Of a DNA stretch of 5,841 nucleotides, positions 1 to 5,841 are shown in pieces (within the stretch, counting starts at the first letter, position 1; each line of letters starts with the position of its first letter). A program made the translations under genes and the position numbers. Origin of the DNA: Actinomycetes bacterium (GTDB taxonomy: Bacteria > Actinomycetota > Actinomycetes > Streptosporangiales > Streptosporangiaceae); contig JAFACJ010000456.1 in NCBI GenBank assembly GCA_023425615.1, positions 1 to 5,841 on the forward strand. Direction: 5' to 3'. The notes beneath the pieces are model-generated. The model made no database searches. It was given only the letters and a program-made list of their open reading frames with translations, and had not been told where the DNA came from.

Positions 1-660
1 CGGCAGGTCGATCCCCAGGGGCGCGGCCAGCGCCACCGACCACGGACCCGCGGCCAGGACGACGGTCCCGGCCGCGATCTCCGTGCCGTCGGCCAGCCGC
101 ACGCCCGTGACCTTGTCGCCGCTCGCCAGCAGCGACGCCACGGGCGTGCCCTGGCGGATGTCGGCTCCCTCGCGCCGCGCCGCCGCCGCGAACGCCTGCG
201 CCGTCCGGTAGGCGTCGCCGTACCCGCCGCGCGGCTCGTACCCGAACGCCGCGAAGTCCTCCAGGTACGCCGACGGCCATAGCGCTGCCACCTCGTCGTG
301 GCCGATCTCGGCGACCTCGATGCCGAGGCCCCGGTGCATCTCCAGATTGGCGCGCAGCGCCGCGGCGTTCCGCCCGCCGACCCCGACCACATAGCCGCTC
401 CGCCGGAAGCCGACGTCAGCGCCCAGGACGTCGGCGGCGTTCTCGAACAGGGCGGTGCCCTTCCACGCCATCGCCGCCAGCGAGGGCACCCCGTAGTGGC
501 ACCGCACGATCCCGCTCGACTTCCCGGTGCCGCCCGACCCGACGGTGCCGCGTTCCAGCACCGTCACCGGCACGCCCCGCGACGCCAGGGCCCAGGCCGC
601 GGCCGCGCCCTCCAGCCCGCCGCCGACGATGACGACGTCCGTGACGTCCGCGCCGCTCAT
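1..660 (-). CDS. FAD-dependent oxidoreductase, sarcosine oxidase beta/DAO family (C-terminus beyond window)
   Basis: The frame is open from an ATG at 660 to the left edge, giving the first 220 residues; the C-terminal part is outside the window. The N-terminus is a beta-alpha-beta dinucleotide fold: a hydrophobic strand ending in GGGLEG (residues 13-18) and an acidic residue (E36) closing the second strand in VTVLER, as expected for FAD binding. A GTGKSSGIVRCHY stretch (44-56) and an AAGPWS motif (203-208) are typical of the DAO superfamily, most like SoxB and dimethylglycine dehydrogenase-type proteins. Such enzymes oxidise secondary or tertiary amines (N-methyl amino acids) in the cytoplasm. 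The ATG overlaps the TGA of the upstream glutamate-synthase gene (ATGA at 657-660) and has no strong Shine-Dalgarno, so translational coupling is likely. By context it could oxidise the N-alkylglutamate made by the upstream enzymes, as Mgd does; this is inference. Family is fairly sure, substrate unknown. Confidence 0.88.
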   Translation of the reverse strand, partial: MSGADVTDVVIVGGGLEGAAAAWALASRGVPVTVLERGTVGSGGTGKSSGIVRCHYGVPSLAAMAWKGTALFENAADVLGADVGFRRSGYVVGVGGRNAAALRANLEMHRGLGIEVAEIGHDEVAALWPSAYLEDFAAFGYEPRGGYGDAYRTAQAFAAAARREGADIRQGTPVASLLASGDKVTGVRLADGTEIAAGTVVLAAGPWSVALAAPLGIDLP

Positions 661-1973
661 CCCGTCACGCCCGGGATCCAGGAGGTGCCGGCCAGGGGGA
701 CGCGGGCCATGGCCGCCGCCTCGACGGTGAGGGCGACCAGGTCCTCGGGCTCCAGATGGTGGACGTCGGACTTGCCGCAGGCGCGGGCCAGCATGGTGGT
801 CTCCATGGCCAGGGAGCGCAGGTAGTTGGCGACACGGGTCGCGCCGGGCCCGGGGTCGAGACGGCGGGAGAGGAGGTCGTCCTGGGTGGCGATGCCGACG
901 GGGCAGGCGCCGGTGTGGCAGGCCGAGCAGCCGCCCGGCGCCGCGCCGAGCCTCCGGTACTCGGGCGTGACGTCGACCCTGGCGCCGGTCTCGTCGGTGT
1001 AGCCGTCGTCGTTGCAGCCGAGGGCGATGAGGGCGCCCACGCCGATGGAGACGGCGTCGGCGCCCAGGGCCAGGGCCTTGGCGACGTCGGCGCCGCTGCG
1101 GATGCCGCCGGAGATGACGAGCTGGACGTCGGCGCCGACCTCGGCGATGGCCTCGGCCGCCAGCCGGACGGCGGCGAGGGTGGGGATGCCGGTGTGCTCG
1201 ATGAAGGCGTCCTGGGTGGCGGCGGTGCCGCCCTGCATGCCGTCCACGACCACCACGTCGGCACCGGCGGCGATGGCGAGCTTCACGTCGTGCTCGGTGC
1301 GGGTGGCGCCGACCTTCACATAGACGGGGATGCGCCAGTCGGTCGCCTCGCGCAGCTCCAGGATCTTGATGGCGAGGTCGTCGGGCCCGGTCCAGTCCGG
1401 GTGGCGGCTGGCCGAGCGCTGGTCGATGCCCTCGGGAAGGGTGCGCATCCGCGCCACCCGCGGCCCCACCTTCTGGCCGAGCAGCATCCCGCCGCCGCCG
1501 GGCTTGGCGCCCTGCCCGAGCACGATCTCCACGGCGTCCGCCCGGCGCAGATCGTCGGGATCGAAGCCGTAGCGGGAGGGCAGGCACTGGTAGACGAGGG
1601 TCTTGGACGAGGCGCGCTCCTCGGGGGTCATGCCGCCGTCGCCGGTCGTCGTGGACGTGCCGACCTCGCCGGCTGCCCGCCCGAGCGCCTCCTTGGCGGC
1701 GGCCGACAGGGCGCCGAACGACATGCCCGCGATGGTGATGGGGATGTCCAGCACGATCGGCTCGCTCGCGTTGCGGGAGCCGAGGACGGTCCTGGTCTCG
1801 CAGCGCTCCCGGTAGCCCTCCAGCGGGTAGCGGGAGGCGCTTGCGGTGAGCAGCAGCAGGTCATCGAAGCTGGGCACGGCGCGGCGGGCGCCGAGGCCGC
1901 GGATGGCGTACCGGCCGAGGGAGGCGCGTTCCTGGATCTCGGCGATGACCGAGGGCGGGAAGGTGTGGTTCAC
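657..1973 (-). CDS. glxD: FMN-binding glutamate synthase-type catalytic subunit (GlxD/MgsC-like)
   Basis: This 438-residue protein is the FMN/synthase domain of glutamate synthase as a free-standing subunit. Visible motifs are GMSFGALS (83-90), GDGGM (111-115), a glycine-rich GQGAKPGGGGMLLGQKV (153-169), VDGMQGGT (243-250) and a phosphate-binding SGGIRSGADVAKALALGADAV-like barrel end (288-308). Cysteines C349, C352 and C357 in CSACHTGACPVGIATQ, plus C320, match the region that binds the 3Fe-4S cluster in GltB. In the family this subunit condenses ammonia or an amine with a 2-oxo acid and reduces the imine through FMN. In methylotrophs the MgsC homologue makes N-methylglutamate. There is no N-terminal ferredoxin domain, unlike archaeal-type stand-alone enzymes. 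The start is GTG at 1973, with AGGGAG about 7 nt upstream and a 16-nt gap from glxC; it ends in an ATGA overlap with the FAD oxidoreductase. No NADPH-oxidising GltD partner is visible, so the electron donor is unknown. Confidence 0.93.
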   Translation of the reverse strand: MNHTFPPSVIAEIQERASLGRYAIRGLGARRAVPSFDDLLLLTASASRYPLEGYRERCETRTVLGSRNASEPIVLDIPITIAGMSFGALSAAAKEALGRAAGEVGTSTTTGDGGMTPEERASSKTLVYQCLPSRYGFDPDDLRRADAVEIVLGQGAKPGGGGMLLGQKVGPRVARMRTLPEGIDQRSASRHPDWTGPDDLAIKILELREATDWRIPVYVKVGATRTEHDVKLAIAAGADVVVVDGMQGGTAATQDAFIEHTGIPTLAAVRLAAEAIAEVGADVQLVISGGIRSGADVAKALALGADAVSIGVGALIALGCNDDGYTDETGARVDVTPEYRRLGAAPGGCSACHTGACPVGIATQDDLLSRRLDPGPGATRVANYLRSLAMETTMLARACGKSDVHHLEPEDLVALTVEAAAMARVPLAGTSWIPGVTG

Positions 1974-1989
1974 GAGCGTGCTCCCTGGC

Positions 1990-2658
1990 TCAGTAGGAGG
2001 CGTGGTGCCGGGTGTCGAAGTGGTAGAGCGTCCGGGCCGAGGCGACCTTCGTCACGTTCTCGGGATCGATGTGGTCGAACCCGCACGTCTTCACCAGGTC
2101 ACGGACGGTCCTCACGTCGTCCTCGGTCAGCTCCTCGACCCTGGCGTCGGTGCCGAGGCCGGCGATCCGCCCGGCGACGTAGATGACCGCCTCGTACAGG
2201 GAGTCGCCGAGCCCGTCACCGGCGTCGCCGCCGATGAGGACGGTCCCGGCCTGGGCCATGAACCCGCAGTAGGCGCCGACGCTCCCGCCGACGGCCAGGG
2301 TCGCGCCCTTCAGCGAGATCGCCGCCCGCAGCGAGGCGTTGCCGTCCACGACGACGAGGCCGCCGCGGGCGGTGGCCGCCGCCGACTGGCTGGCGTCGCC
2401 CTTCACCCGGATCCGGCCGGACATCAGGTTCTCCCCGACGCCCCAGCCGACCGGCCCGTTCACGGTGATCTCGGCGCGCTTGCCGAGGCCGCCGATGTAG
2501 TAGCCGGCGGGCCCGTCGAGCACCACCTTCACCGCGGCGTCGAGGCCGACGGCGAGGTTGTGCCTGCCGCGCGGGTCGGCGACGAGCGCCGACGCCCCGT
2601 CCGGCAGCGCCCGCAGCGCCCGGTTGATCTCGCGTACCTCGCCCGTCAGCGCCTCCAC
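1990..2658 (-). CDS. glxC: GXGXG-domain glutamate synthase subunit (GlxC/MgsB-like)
   Basis: The 222-residue protein matches the C-terminal GXGXG (alpha subunit) domain of glutamate synthase. It shows the right-handed beta-helix pattern of repeated hydrophobic strands and glycine turns from about residue 45 to 168, for example YYIGGLG (53-59), GWGVGENL (71-78), VVVDGNAS (102-109), AVGGSVGAYCGF (122-133) and GGDAGDGLG (143-151). In GltB this domain has a structural role, holding the amidotransferase and FMN parts together; here it would be the scaffold subunit of a three-part complex. I place the start at GTG 2658, not at the far upstream ATG 2754 in the same frame. GTG 2658 has a GGAGG Shine-Dalgarno 7 nt away, the upstream extension is low-complexity Gly/Arg/Pro sequence lying over glxB, and family similarity begins only after this point. 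The gene starts 13 nt inside the end of glxB, so the two are likely translationally coupled. In rhizobia it is called glxC, in the N-methylglutamate pathway mgsB. Confidence 0.9.
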   Translation of the reverse strand: MEALTGEVREINRALRALPDGASALVADPRGRHNLAVGLDAAVKVVLDGPAGYYIGGLGKRAEITVNGPVGWGVGENLMSGRIRVKGDASQSAAATARGGLVVVDGNASLRAAISLKGATLAVGGSVGAYCGFMAQAGTVLIGGDAGDGLGDSLYEAVIYVAGRIAGLGTDARVEELTEDDVRTVRDLVKTCGFDHIDPENVTKVASARTLYHFDTRHHASY

Positions 2659-3326
2659 AGGTGCACCTCCTCGGGGCCGGGCTCGAACACCCGGGCGTTC
2701 TCGAACCCCGGCAGCCCGACCAGGGCCCGGTACTCCGAGACCATCGCCACCCACGCGTCGGTCTCGGCGAGGATCGCGGGCTTGCAGGCCACGGCGTCGC
2801 GGACGACGGCGAACTCGGTGTCCGTACTCACCAGCAGCGTGTAGAAGCCGTCGAACCGGTCGCAGACCAGGCGCAGCGCCTTGTCCAGGTCATCGCCGTG
2901 ATCCAGCCGGTGCCCCACGAACCGCGCCGCCACCTCCGAGTCGTTCTCGGTCTCGAAGACCACGCCCTCGGCCTCCAGTTCGCGGCGGATCGTGGCGTGG
3001 TTGGCGAAGGACCCGTTGTGCACCAGGCACAGGCCGGGCCGCGGCGAGAACGGGTGGCTGCCCTCGACGGTGATCGCGGACTCGGTGGCCATCCGGGTGT
3101 GCCCGACGGCCTGGTACCCGCTCATCGCGGCGAGCCCGAACTCCACGGCCAGCTCCGCGGGGTCACCGACCCCCTTGAGCACCTTCAAGCCCTCGGGCCC
3201 ATATACCCCGACCCCGGCGGAGTCGGGACCGCGCTCGCGGACCTGGGTGAGCATCCCGGTGAGCAGTTCGCCCAGGCGCTCGGTGTACCTGTCACCTTTG
3301 AGGTGCAGGCCGACGATGCCGCACAT
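2646..3326 (-). CDS. glxB: Class II glutamine amidotransferase subunit (GlxB/MgsA-like), compact form
   Basis: The 226-residue protein is an Ntn-type class II glutamine amidotransferase. It begins MCGIVG, so removal of Met1 exposes the nucleophile Cys2. Further active-site elements are RGPDSAG (32-38), GHTRMATES (75-83, glutamine-binding Arg78), HNGS (103-106, oxyanion-hole Asn104 and Gly105) and ENDSE (127-131, Asp129). In the family it hydrolyses glutamine, or a gamma-glutamylamide such as gamma-glutamylmethylamide, and channels the released ammonia or amine to the FMN subunit. The best match is GlxB/MgsA, including the CKPAILAETD and GFENARVFEP stretches near the C-terminus. It appears shorter than the roughly 300 residues I recall for those proteins, because little lies between RGPDSAG and GHTRMATES. 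A strong GAGGAGGAG ribosome-binding sequence (3328-3336) stands just upstream, 39 nt lies between it and the end of glnT, and its last 13 nt overlap glxC. Confidence 0.93.
   Translation of the reverse strand: MCGIVGLHLKGDRYTERLGELLTGMLTQVRERGPDSAGVGVYGPEGLKVLKGVGDPAELAVEFGLAAMSGYQAVGHTRMATESAITVEGSHPFSPRPGLCLVHNGSFANHATIRRELEAEGVVFETENDSEVAARFVGHRLDHGDDLDKALRLVCDRFDGFYTLLVSTDTEFAVVRDAVACKPAILAETDAWVAMVSEYRALVGLPGFENARVFEPGPEEVHLWRR
2666..2670 (-). promoter_or_regulatory. Shine-Dalgarno that fixes the glxC GTG start
   Basis: On the minus strand GGAGG lies inside the last codons of glxB, 7 nt before GTG 2658. It supports a re-initiation or coupled start for glxC and argues against the upstream in-frame ATG at 2754. 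Confidence 0.7.
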
Positions 3327-3365
3327 GCTCCTCCTCGTTGGTTCGTCGGTGCGATCGGGTGGGGG

Positions 3366-4688
3366 CTAGAAGGCGGTCAGGTAGGCGTCGGTCTCCCACG
3401 CGCTGACCTGGCCGTGCCAGGCCAGGAACTCCGTGCGCTTGACCTGCCCGTAGTAGGCGCCGACACCGGTTCCGGCGGCGTCGAGCGCGCCCGTCACGAC
3501 GGAGTCGGCCTCCAGCGCCTCGACGGCGTGCAGCAGGGTCGGCGGGAGATCGTCGCTGCCCGAGCCGGGGTCGCCGGGGTCGGCGCCGGTGTCGATGCCG
3601 TCGAGCCCCGCGGTCAGCAGCGCCGCCATCGCCAGGTAGGGGTTGGCCGAGCCGTCGCACAGCCGCACCTCGACGCGGTCGCCGTCGGGCACCCGCACCA
3701 GGTGGGTGCGGTCGTTGCCGCCGTAGGTGGCGCGGCGCGGCGCCCAGGTCGCGCCGGACGCGGTGGTCGCGGCGGTGGTGCGCTTGAAGGAGTTGACGGT
3801 CGGGGTGACGATCGCCGACAGGGCGGGCGCGTGCCGCAGCAGCCCGGAGACGAACCGGTAGGCCAGGGGCGAGAGCCCCAGCCCGCGCGGATCGTCGGCC
3901 GAGGGGAACAGCGGGGACTCGCCCTCCCACAGCGACATGTGCATGTGCAGTCCGGAGCCGGTCCGGTCGGTGAACGGCTTGGGCATGAACGTGGCGGTCA
4001 TGCCGCGCCGCTCGGCGAGCATCTGGACGAGGTAGCGGAAGGCGATGAGCCGGTCGGCGGTGGCCAGGGCCTCGGCGTAGGCGAAGTTCTGCTCGAACTG
4101 CCCGTTGCCGTCCTCGTGGTCGTTGGCGTAGTTGGACCAGCCGAGCCCGTTCAGGACGGTGGAGACCTCGGCGAGGTGGTCGTACATGCGGGTGAGGTCG
4201 CGGGCGTCGTAGCAGGGCCGGGCGGAGGTGTCCTTGTCGTCGGCGACCTCGACGCCGCCGGAGGGGGTGCGCCGGACCAGGAAGTACTCGGCCTCCGCGC
4301 CGACCATCGCGGTCATGCCGCGCCCGGCCAGCCGGGCCAGGACCGCCTTGAGGATCACGCGCGGCGCGTACTTCCACGGCTCGCCGTCCACGTGCGGGTC
4401 GCACTGGACCATGGCAAGGCCCGGCTTGACCTCGTGCAGGGGGGTGAAGGAGGAGACGTCGGGGAGGGTGATGAGGTCGGGGTCGGACGGCTGCTGGCCG
4501 ATGGCCCCGGCGGCGTACCCGGCGAAGCCCACCCCTTCCTCCTGAAGCATCTTCACGGCCGGAGCGGGGACGAGCTTGGCGCAGGGCTTGCCGGTCATGT
4601 CGACGAAGGTGGCGAGGACGAACCTGATCCCCTCCCTCTCGACCAGCTCGGCCAGCGTCGCCGTCCCAGGGGCGGCCACCGTGCCCAT
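3366..4688 (-). CDS. glnT: GlnT/GmaS-type glutamine synthetase (type III-like glutamate-ammonia/amine ligase)
   Basis: The 440-residue protein is an ATP-dependent gamma-glutamyl ligase of the glutamine synthetase fold. The N-terminal beta-grasp carries FVDMTGKPCAKLVP (28-41), a signature of the GlnT/GmaS branch. Catalytic-domain landmarks are GAEAEYF (130-136; metal-binding Glu132 and Glu134), NGQFEQNF (195-202; Glu199), GSGLHMH (244-250; His248/His250), TPTVNSFKR (295-303), WAPRR (315-319) and EVRLCDGSANPYL (340-352). The tyrosine adenylylation loop of GSI-beta enzymes is not evident. In the family it makes glutamine, or gamma-glutamylmethylamide when the amine is methylamine (GmaS); motif reading cannot separate these. 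Its place as first gene before a split glutamate synthase suggests it supplies the gamma-glutamylamide that the amidotransferase then splits. The start is ATG 4688, preceded by AGAGGTGA (4692-4699). The stop is TAG. An operator-like repeat cluster sits immediately upstream. Family very sure, amine substrate open. Confidence 0.93.
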   Translation of the reverse strand: MGTVAAPGTATLAELVEREGIRFVLATFVDMTGKPCAKLVPAPAVKMLQEEGVGFAGYAAGAIGQQPSDPDLITLPDVSSFTPLHEVKPGLAMVQCDPHVDGEPWKYAPRVILKAVLARLAGRGMTAMVGAEAEYFLVRRTPSGGVEVADDKDTSARPCYDARDLTRMYDHLAEVSTVLNGLGWSNYANDHEDGNGQFEQNFAYAEALATADRLIAFRYLVQMLAERRGMTATFMPKPFTDRTGSGLHMHMSLWEGESPLFPSADDPRGLGLSPLAYRFVSGLLRHAPALSAIVTPTVNSFKRTTAATTASGATWAPRRATYGGNDRTHLVRVPDGDRVEVRLCDGSANPYLAMAALLTAGLDGIDTGADPGDPGSGSDDLPPTLLHAVEALEADSVVTGALDAAGTGVGAYYGQVKRTEFLAWHGQVSAWETDAYLTAF

Positions 4689-4699
4689 CGATCACCTCT

Positions 4700-4746
4700 G
4701 TTCACTGTCGTTCACTGTGATGAACCATCGTTGCCTTGCAGTGAAC
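4700..4746 (-). promoter_or_regulatory. Putative operator: clustered GTTCACTG half-sites upstream of glnT
   Basis: Four related half-sites lie in 47 bp. On the plus strand GTTCACTG occurs at 4700-4707 and again at 4710-4717, exactly 10 bp apart. In inverted orientation there is GATGAAC at 4719-4725 and CAGTGAAC at 4739-4746, about two helical turns apart. The GTTCA(N6)TGAAC palindrome at 4710-4725 is perfect in its arms, and the 4710-4717/4739-4746 pair is a perfect 8-bp inverted repeat. The cluster abuts the glnT ribosome-binding site, a position suited to repression. No regulator gene is in the window and I cannot name the binding family. The sequence between the terminator and glnT must contain the operon promoter, but no convincing -10/-35 pair is visible. 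Confidence 0.6.
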
Positions 4747-4795
4747 CAGGGGTGGTTTGCCGCCGCAAGAGCCGGGTGTAACGGCGGCGTTAAAC

Positions 4796-4839
4796 ACACC
4801 GAACCCCCTCCCGGTGCACTCCGGGAGGGGGTTCGGTGT
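4796..4839 (-). terminator. Strong intrinsic-type hairpin terminator after the crotonase gene
   Basis: A perfect 19-bp inverted repeat (arms 4796-4814 and 4821-4839, beginning ACACCGAACCCCC) encloses a 6-nt loop. It starts 23 nt after the stop of the crotonase gene. On the minus strand it is followed by GTTTAA, a short weak U-tract of the kind common in actinomycetes. It separates the acyl-CoA unit from the glnT operon, which is transcribed in the same direction, and makes read-through less likely. Confidence 0.85.
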
Positions 4840-4862
4840 CCGCGTGCGGCGGCGGTTACGCC

Positions 4863-5627
4863 TCAGCGCTTCCGAAAGGCGCGGTCCAGATACTCGCGGG
4901 TGGCGGGGCGGGTGGAGGAGTCGGCCTGCGCCCACGCCTCGAACGCCAGGGTCGCCTCGAAACCCTGCGTGGCCGCCAGCCCGACCGCGGTCTTGATGTC
5001 GCGGGCCAGGCCCGGCGGCACGGCCGCGAACCTCCCGGCCAGCTCCAGCGCGGCGGACAGGGGGTCCTCGTGCAGCTCCAGGGCGAGCCCGTGCCGTACC
5101 GCCTGCTCGCCGACGAGGGTGCCGCCCTCCAGCAGGACGGTCAGGGCCCGCTGGCGGCCGAGCGCCTCCACCAGGAAGTAGGTGCAGCCGCCGCCGGGGT
5201 GCAGGCCGATCCGGCTGAACGTCGCGCTGAACTTCGCGCGCGGCGAGGCCAGCCGCACATCGCAGCTCATCGCCAGGTTCAGGCCCGCCCCGATCGCGTG
5301 GCCCTGCACCGCCGCGATCGTCGGCAGGGGAAGGTCGCGGATCGCCAGGAACGCGTCGTACATGCGGGAGGCGTCGTCGCGGATCTCCCGCACCGGCAGG
5401 TCCTCGGCGCCGAACAGCTCGCCCAGGTCGGCGCCCGAGCAGAACGAGTTCCCGGCCCCGGTGATGACGAGGACCCGCGCGTCGTGGTCGGCGCGCAGCC
5501 CCGCGGCGACCGCGACGAGCTCGTCGCGCATCGCGAAGCTGATGGCGTTGTGCCGCGCCGGATCGTCCAGCGTCAGCACCCGCACCCCGTCGGCGCGGCT
5601 CTCCAGCCGCAGGGTCTTCCAGCTCAT
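4863..5627 (-). CDS. Enoyl-CoA hydratase/isomerase (crotonase) family protein lacking both classical catalytic glutamates
   Basis: The 254-residue length is normal for a crotonase. The two oxyanion-hole segments are clear: SFCSGADL (61-68) and QGHAIGAGLNLAMSCDVRLA (108-127), which bind the acyl-CoA thioester. Aligning by eye with rat mitochondrial enoyl-CoA hydratase, the position of Glu144 falls on Phe137 (in AKFSATFSRIG) and that of Glu164 on Thr163. The PGGG at 144-147 also lacks the aspartate of PaaG/isomerase-type enzymes. Ordinary hydratase activity is therefore doubtful; an isomerase, thioesterase or other crotonase reaction is possible. The start ATG 5627 overlaps the stop of the upstream ligase gene (ATGA, 5624-5627) and has AGGAGGAG (5633-5640) with a 5-nt spacer, so the two are co-transcribed and probably act in one acyl-CoA route. 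Family sure, reaction unknown. Confidence 0.9.
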   Translation of the reverse strand: MSWKTLRLESRADGVRVLTLDDPARHNAISFAMRDELVAVAAGLRADHDARVLVITGAGNSFCSGADLGELFGAEDLPVREIRDDASRMYDAFLAIRDLPLPTIAAVQGHAIGAGLNLAMSCDVRLASPRAKFSATFSRIGLHPGGGCTYFLVEALGRQRALTVLLEGGTLVGEQAVRHGLALELHEDPLSAALELAGRFAAVPPGLARDIKTAVGLAATQGFEATLAFEAWAQADSSTRPATREYLDRAFRKR

Positions 5628-5841
5628 GCCCGCTCCTCCTGCCGGCTCGGAAGGTAGTGGTCGAGGACCGACGGGTCGGCCAGCGACCCGCGGTTGACCG
5701 CCTCGTCGGGGTCGGCGCCCTGGAGGATCTTGCGGACGGGCACCTCCAGCTTCTTGCCCGACAGGGTGCGCGGCACGCCGGGCACCGTGATGAAGCGGTC
5801 GGGGACATGCCGCGGCGACAGGTCGGCGCGCAGCGCGGCGC
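5624..5841 (-). CDS. Acetoacetate-CoA ligase-type enzyme, C-terminal fragment (start beyond window)
   Basis: The last 71 residues of a protein whose start is beyond the right edge are readable in one frame to TGA at 5624-5626. They contain LSPRHVPDRF, then VPGVPRTLSGKKLEVPVRKI, the end of the C-terminal lid domain of ANL-superfamily ligases. The lysine in the SGKK motif corresponds to the A10 catalytic lysine that drives adenylation. The KKLEVPVRKIL wording and the tail with NRGSLADPSVLDHY are characteristic of acetoacetate-CoA ligases rather than plain acetyl-CoA synthetases. The enzyme would form acetoacetyl-CoA, or a related acyl-CoA, from the acid, ATP and CoA. It overlaps the crotonase gene by 4 nt. 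The specific substrate rests on family resemblance of a short fragment. Confidence 0.8.
   Translation of the reverse strand, partial: AALRADLSPRHVPDRFITVPGVPRTLSGKKLEVPVRKILQGADPDEAVNRGSLADPSVLDHYLPSRQEERA

Noticed and set aside
756..2186. A 476-codon open frame on the plus strand, antisense to glxD
   Set aside because: The translation is low-complexity and Gly/Ala/Asp-rich, matching no family I know. The minus strand carries a fully motif-supported gene.
4740..4768. Possible glnT promoter: TTGCGG (4763-4768) and TTCACT (4740-4745), 17-nt spacing, minus strand
   Set aside because: The spacing is ideal but the -10 lacks the conserved A at its second position and is itself part of an operator half-site, so it is too weak to call.
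2661..4781. A 706-codon open frame on the plus strand, antisense to glnT and glxB
   Set aside because: It is the mirror of two genes with clear domains. Its composition is Gly/Ala/Val/His/Arg-rich with no recognisable domain, and long antisense frames are expected at this GC content.
4779..4792. Small inverted repeat TAACG-GCGG-CGTTA between the terminator and glnT
   Set aside because: Five-bp arms are too short to assign a role; it could be part of a promoter or a chance palindrome.
4689..4862. Riboswitch or glutamine-sensing leader RNA in the glnT upstream region
   Set aside because: Only the terminator of the preceding gene and the half-site cluster are visible. There is no conserved aptamer pattern and no second terminator close to the glnT start.
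4702..5808. A 368-codon minus-strand frame covering the crotonase gene, the terminator and the intergenic region
   Set aside because: It is Arg/Ala/Pro-rich, runs through the terminator hairpin, and is a frame-shifted shadow of the crotonase and ligase genes.

Overview
The window looks like chromosomal DNA from a high-GC actinomycete. G or C fills nearly every third codon position, genes are packed tightly with ATGA-type overlaps and GTG starts, and long open frames sit antisense to real genes. The genus cannot be fixed from the sequence; Streptosporangiales or Streptomyces-like actinomycetes are plausible. All supported genes lie on the minus strand, so the biological order runs from right to left.

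Right part (about 4863-5841): the C-terminal 71 residues of an acetoacetate-CoA ligase-type enzyme are followed, with an ATGA overlap, by a 254-residue crotonase-fold protein (enoyl-CoA hydratase/isomerase family). This acyl-CoA transcription unit ends at a strong 19-bp hairpin terminator (4796-4839).

Intergenic region (4689-4862): besides the terminator it holds a cluster of GTTCACTG / CAGTGAAC half-sites (4700-4746) directly upstream of the next operon. This is a likely operator for a local regulator.

Left part (1-4688): five genes in one compact operon. In transcription order they are a GlnT/GmaS-type (type III-like) glutamine synthetase, a class II glutamine amidotransferase (GlxB/MgsA-like), a GXGXG-domain protein (GlxC/MgsB-like), an FMN-binding glutamate synthase catalytic subunit (GlxD/MgsC-like), and the N-terminal half of a sarcosine-oxidase-beta/DAO-type FAD oxidoreductase that runs off the left edge. 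The middle three genes together are a glutamate synthase large subunit split into three polypeptides.

This gene set matches the logic of the N-methylglutamate pathway for methylamine use: gamma-glutamylmethylamide synthetase (GmaS), N-methylglutamate synthase (MgsABC), and N-methylglutamate dehydrogenase with SoxB-like subunits (Mgd). It also matches the poorly characterised glnT-glxBCD loci of rhizobia. By inference the operon handles a methylated or other small amine, by gamma-glutamylation, transfer onto a 2-oxo acid carbon skeleton, and FAD-dependent oxidation. The real substrate cannot be read from the sequence.
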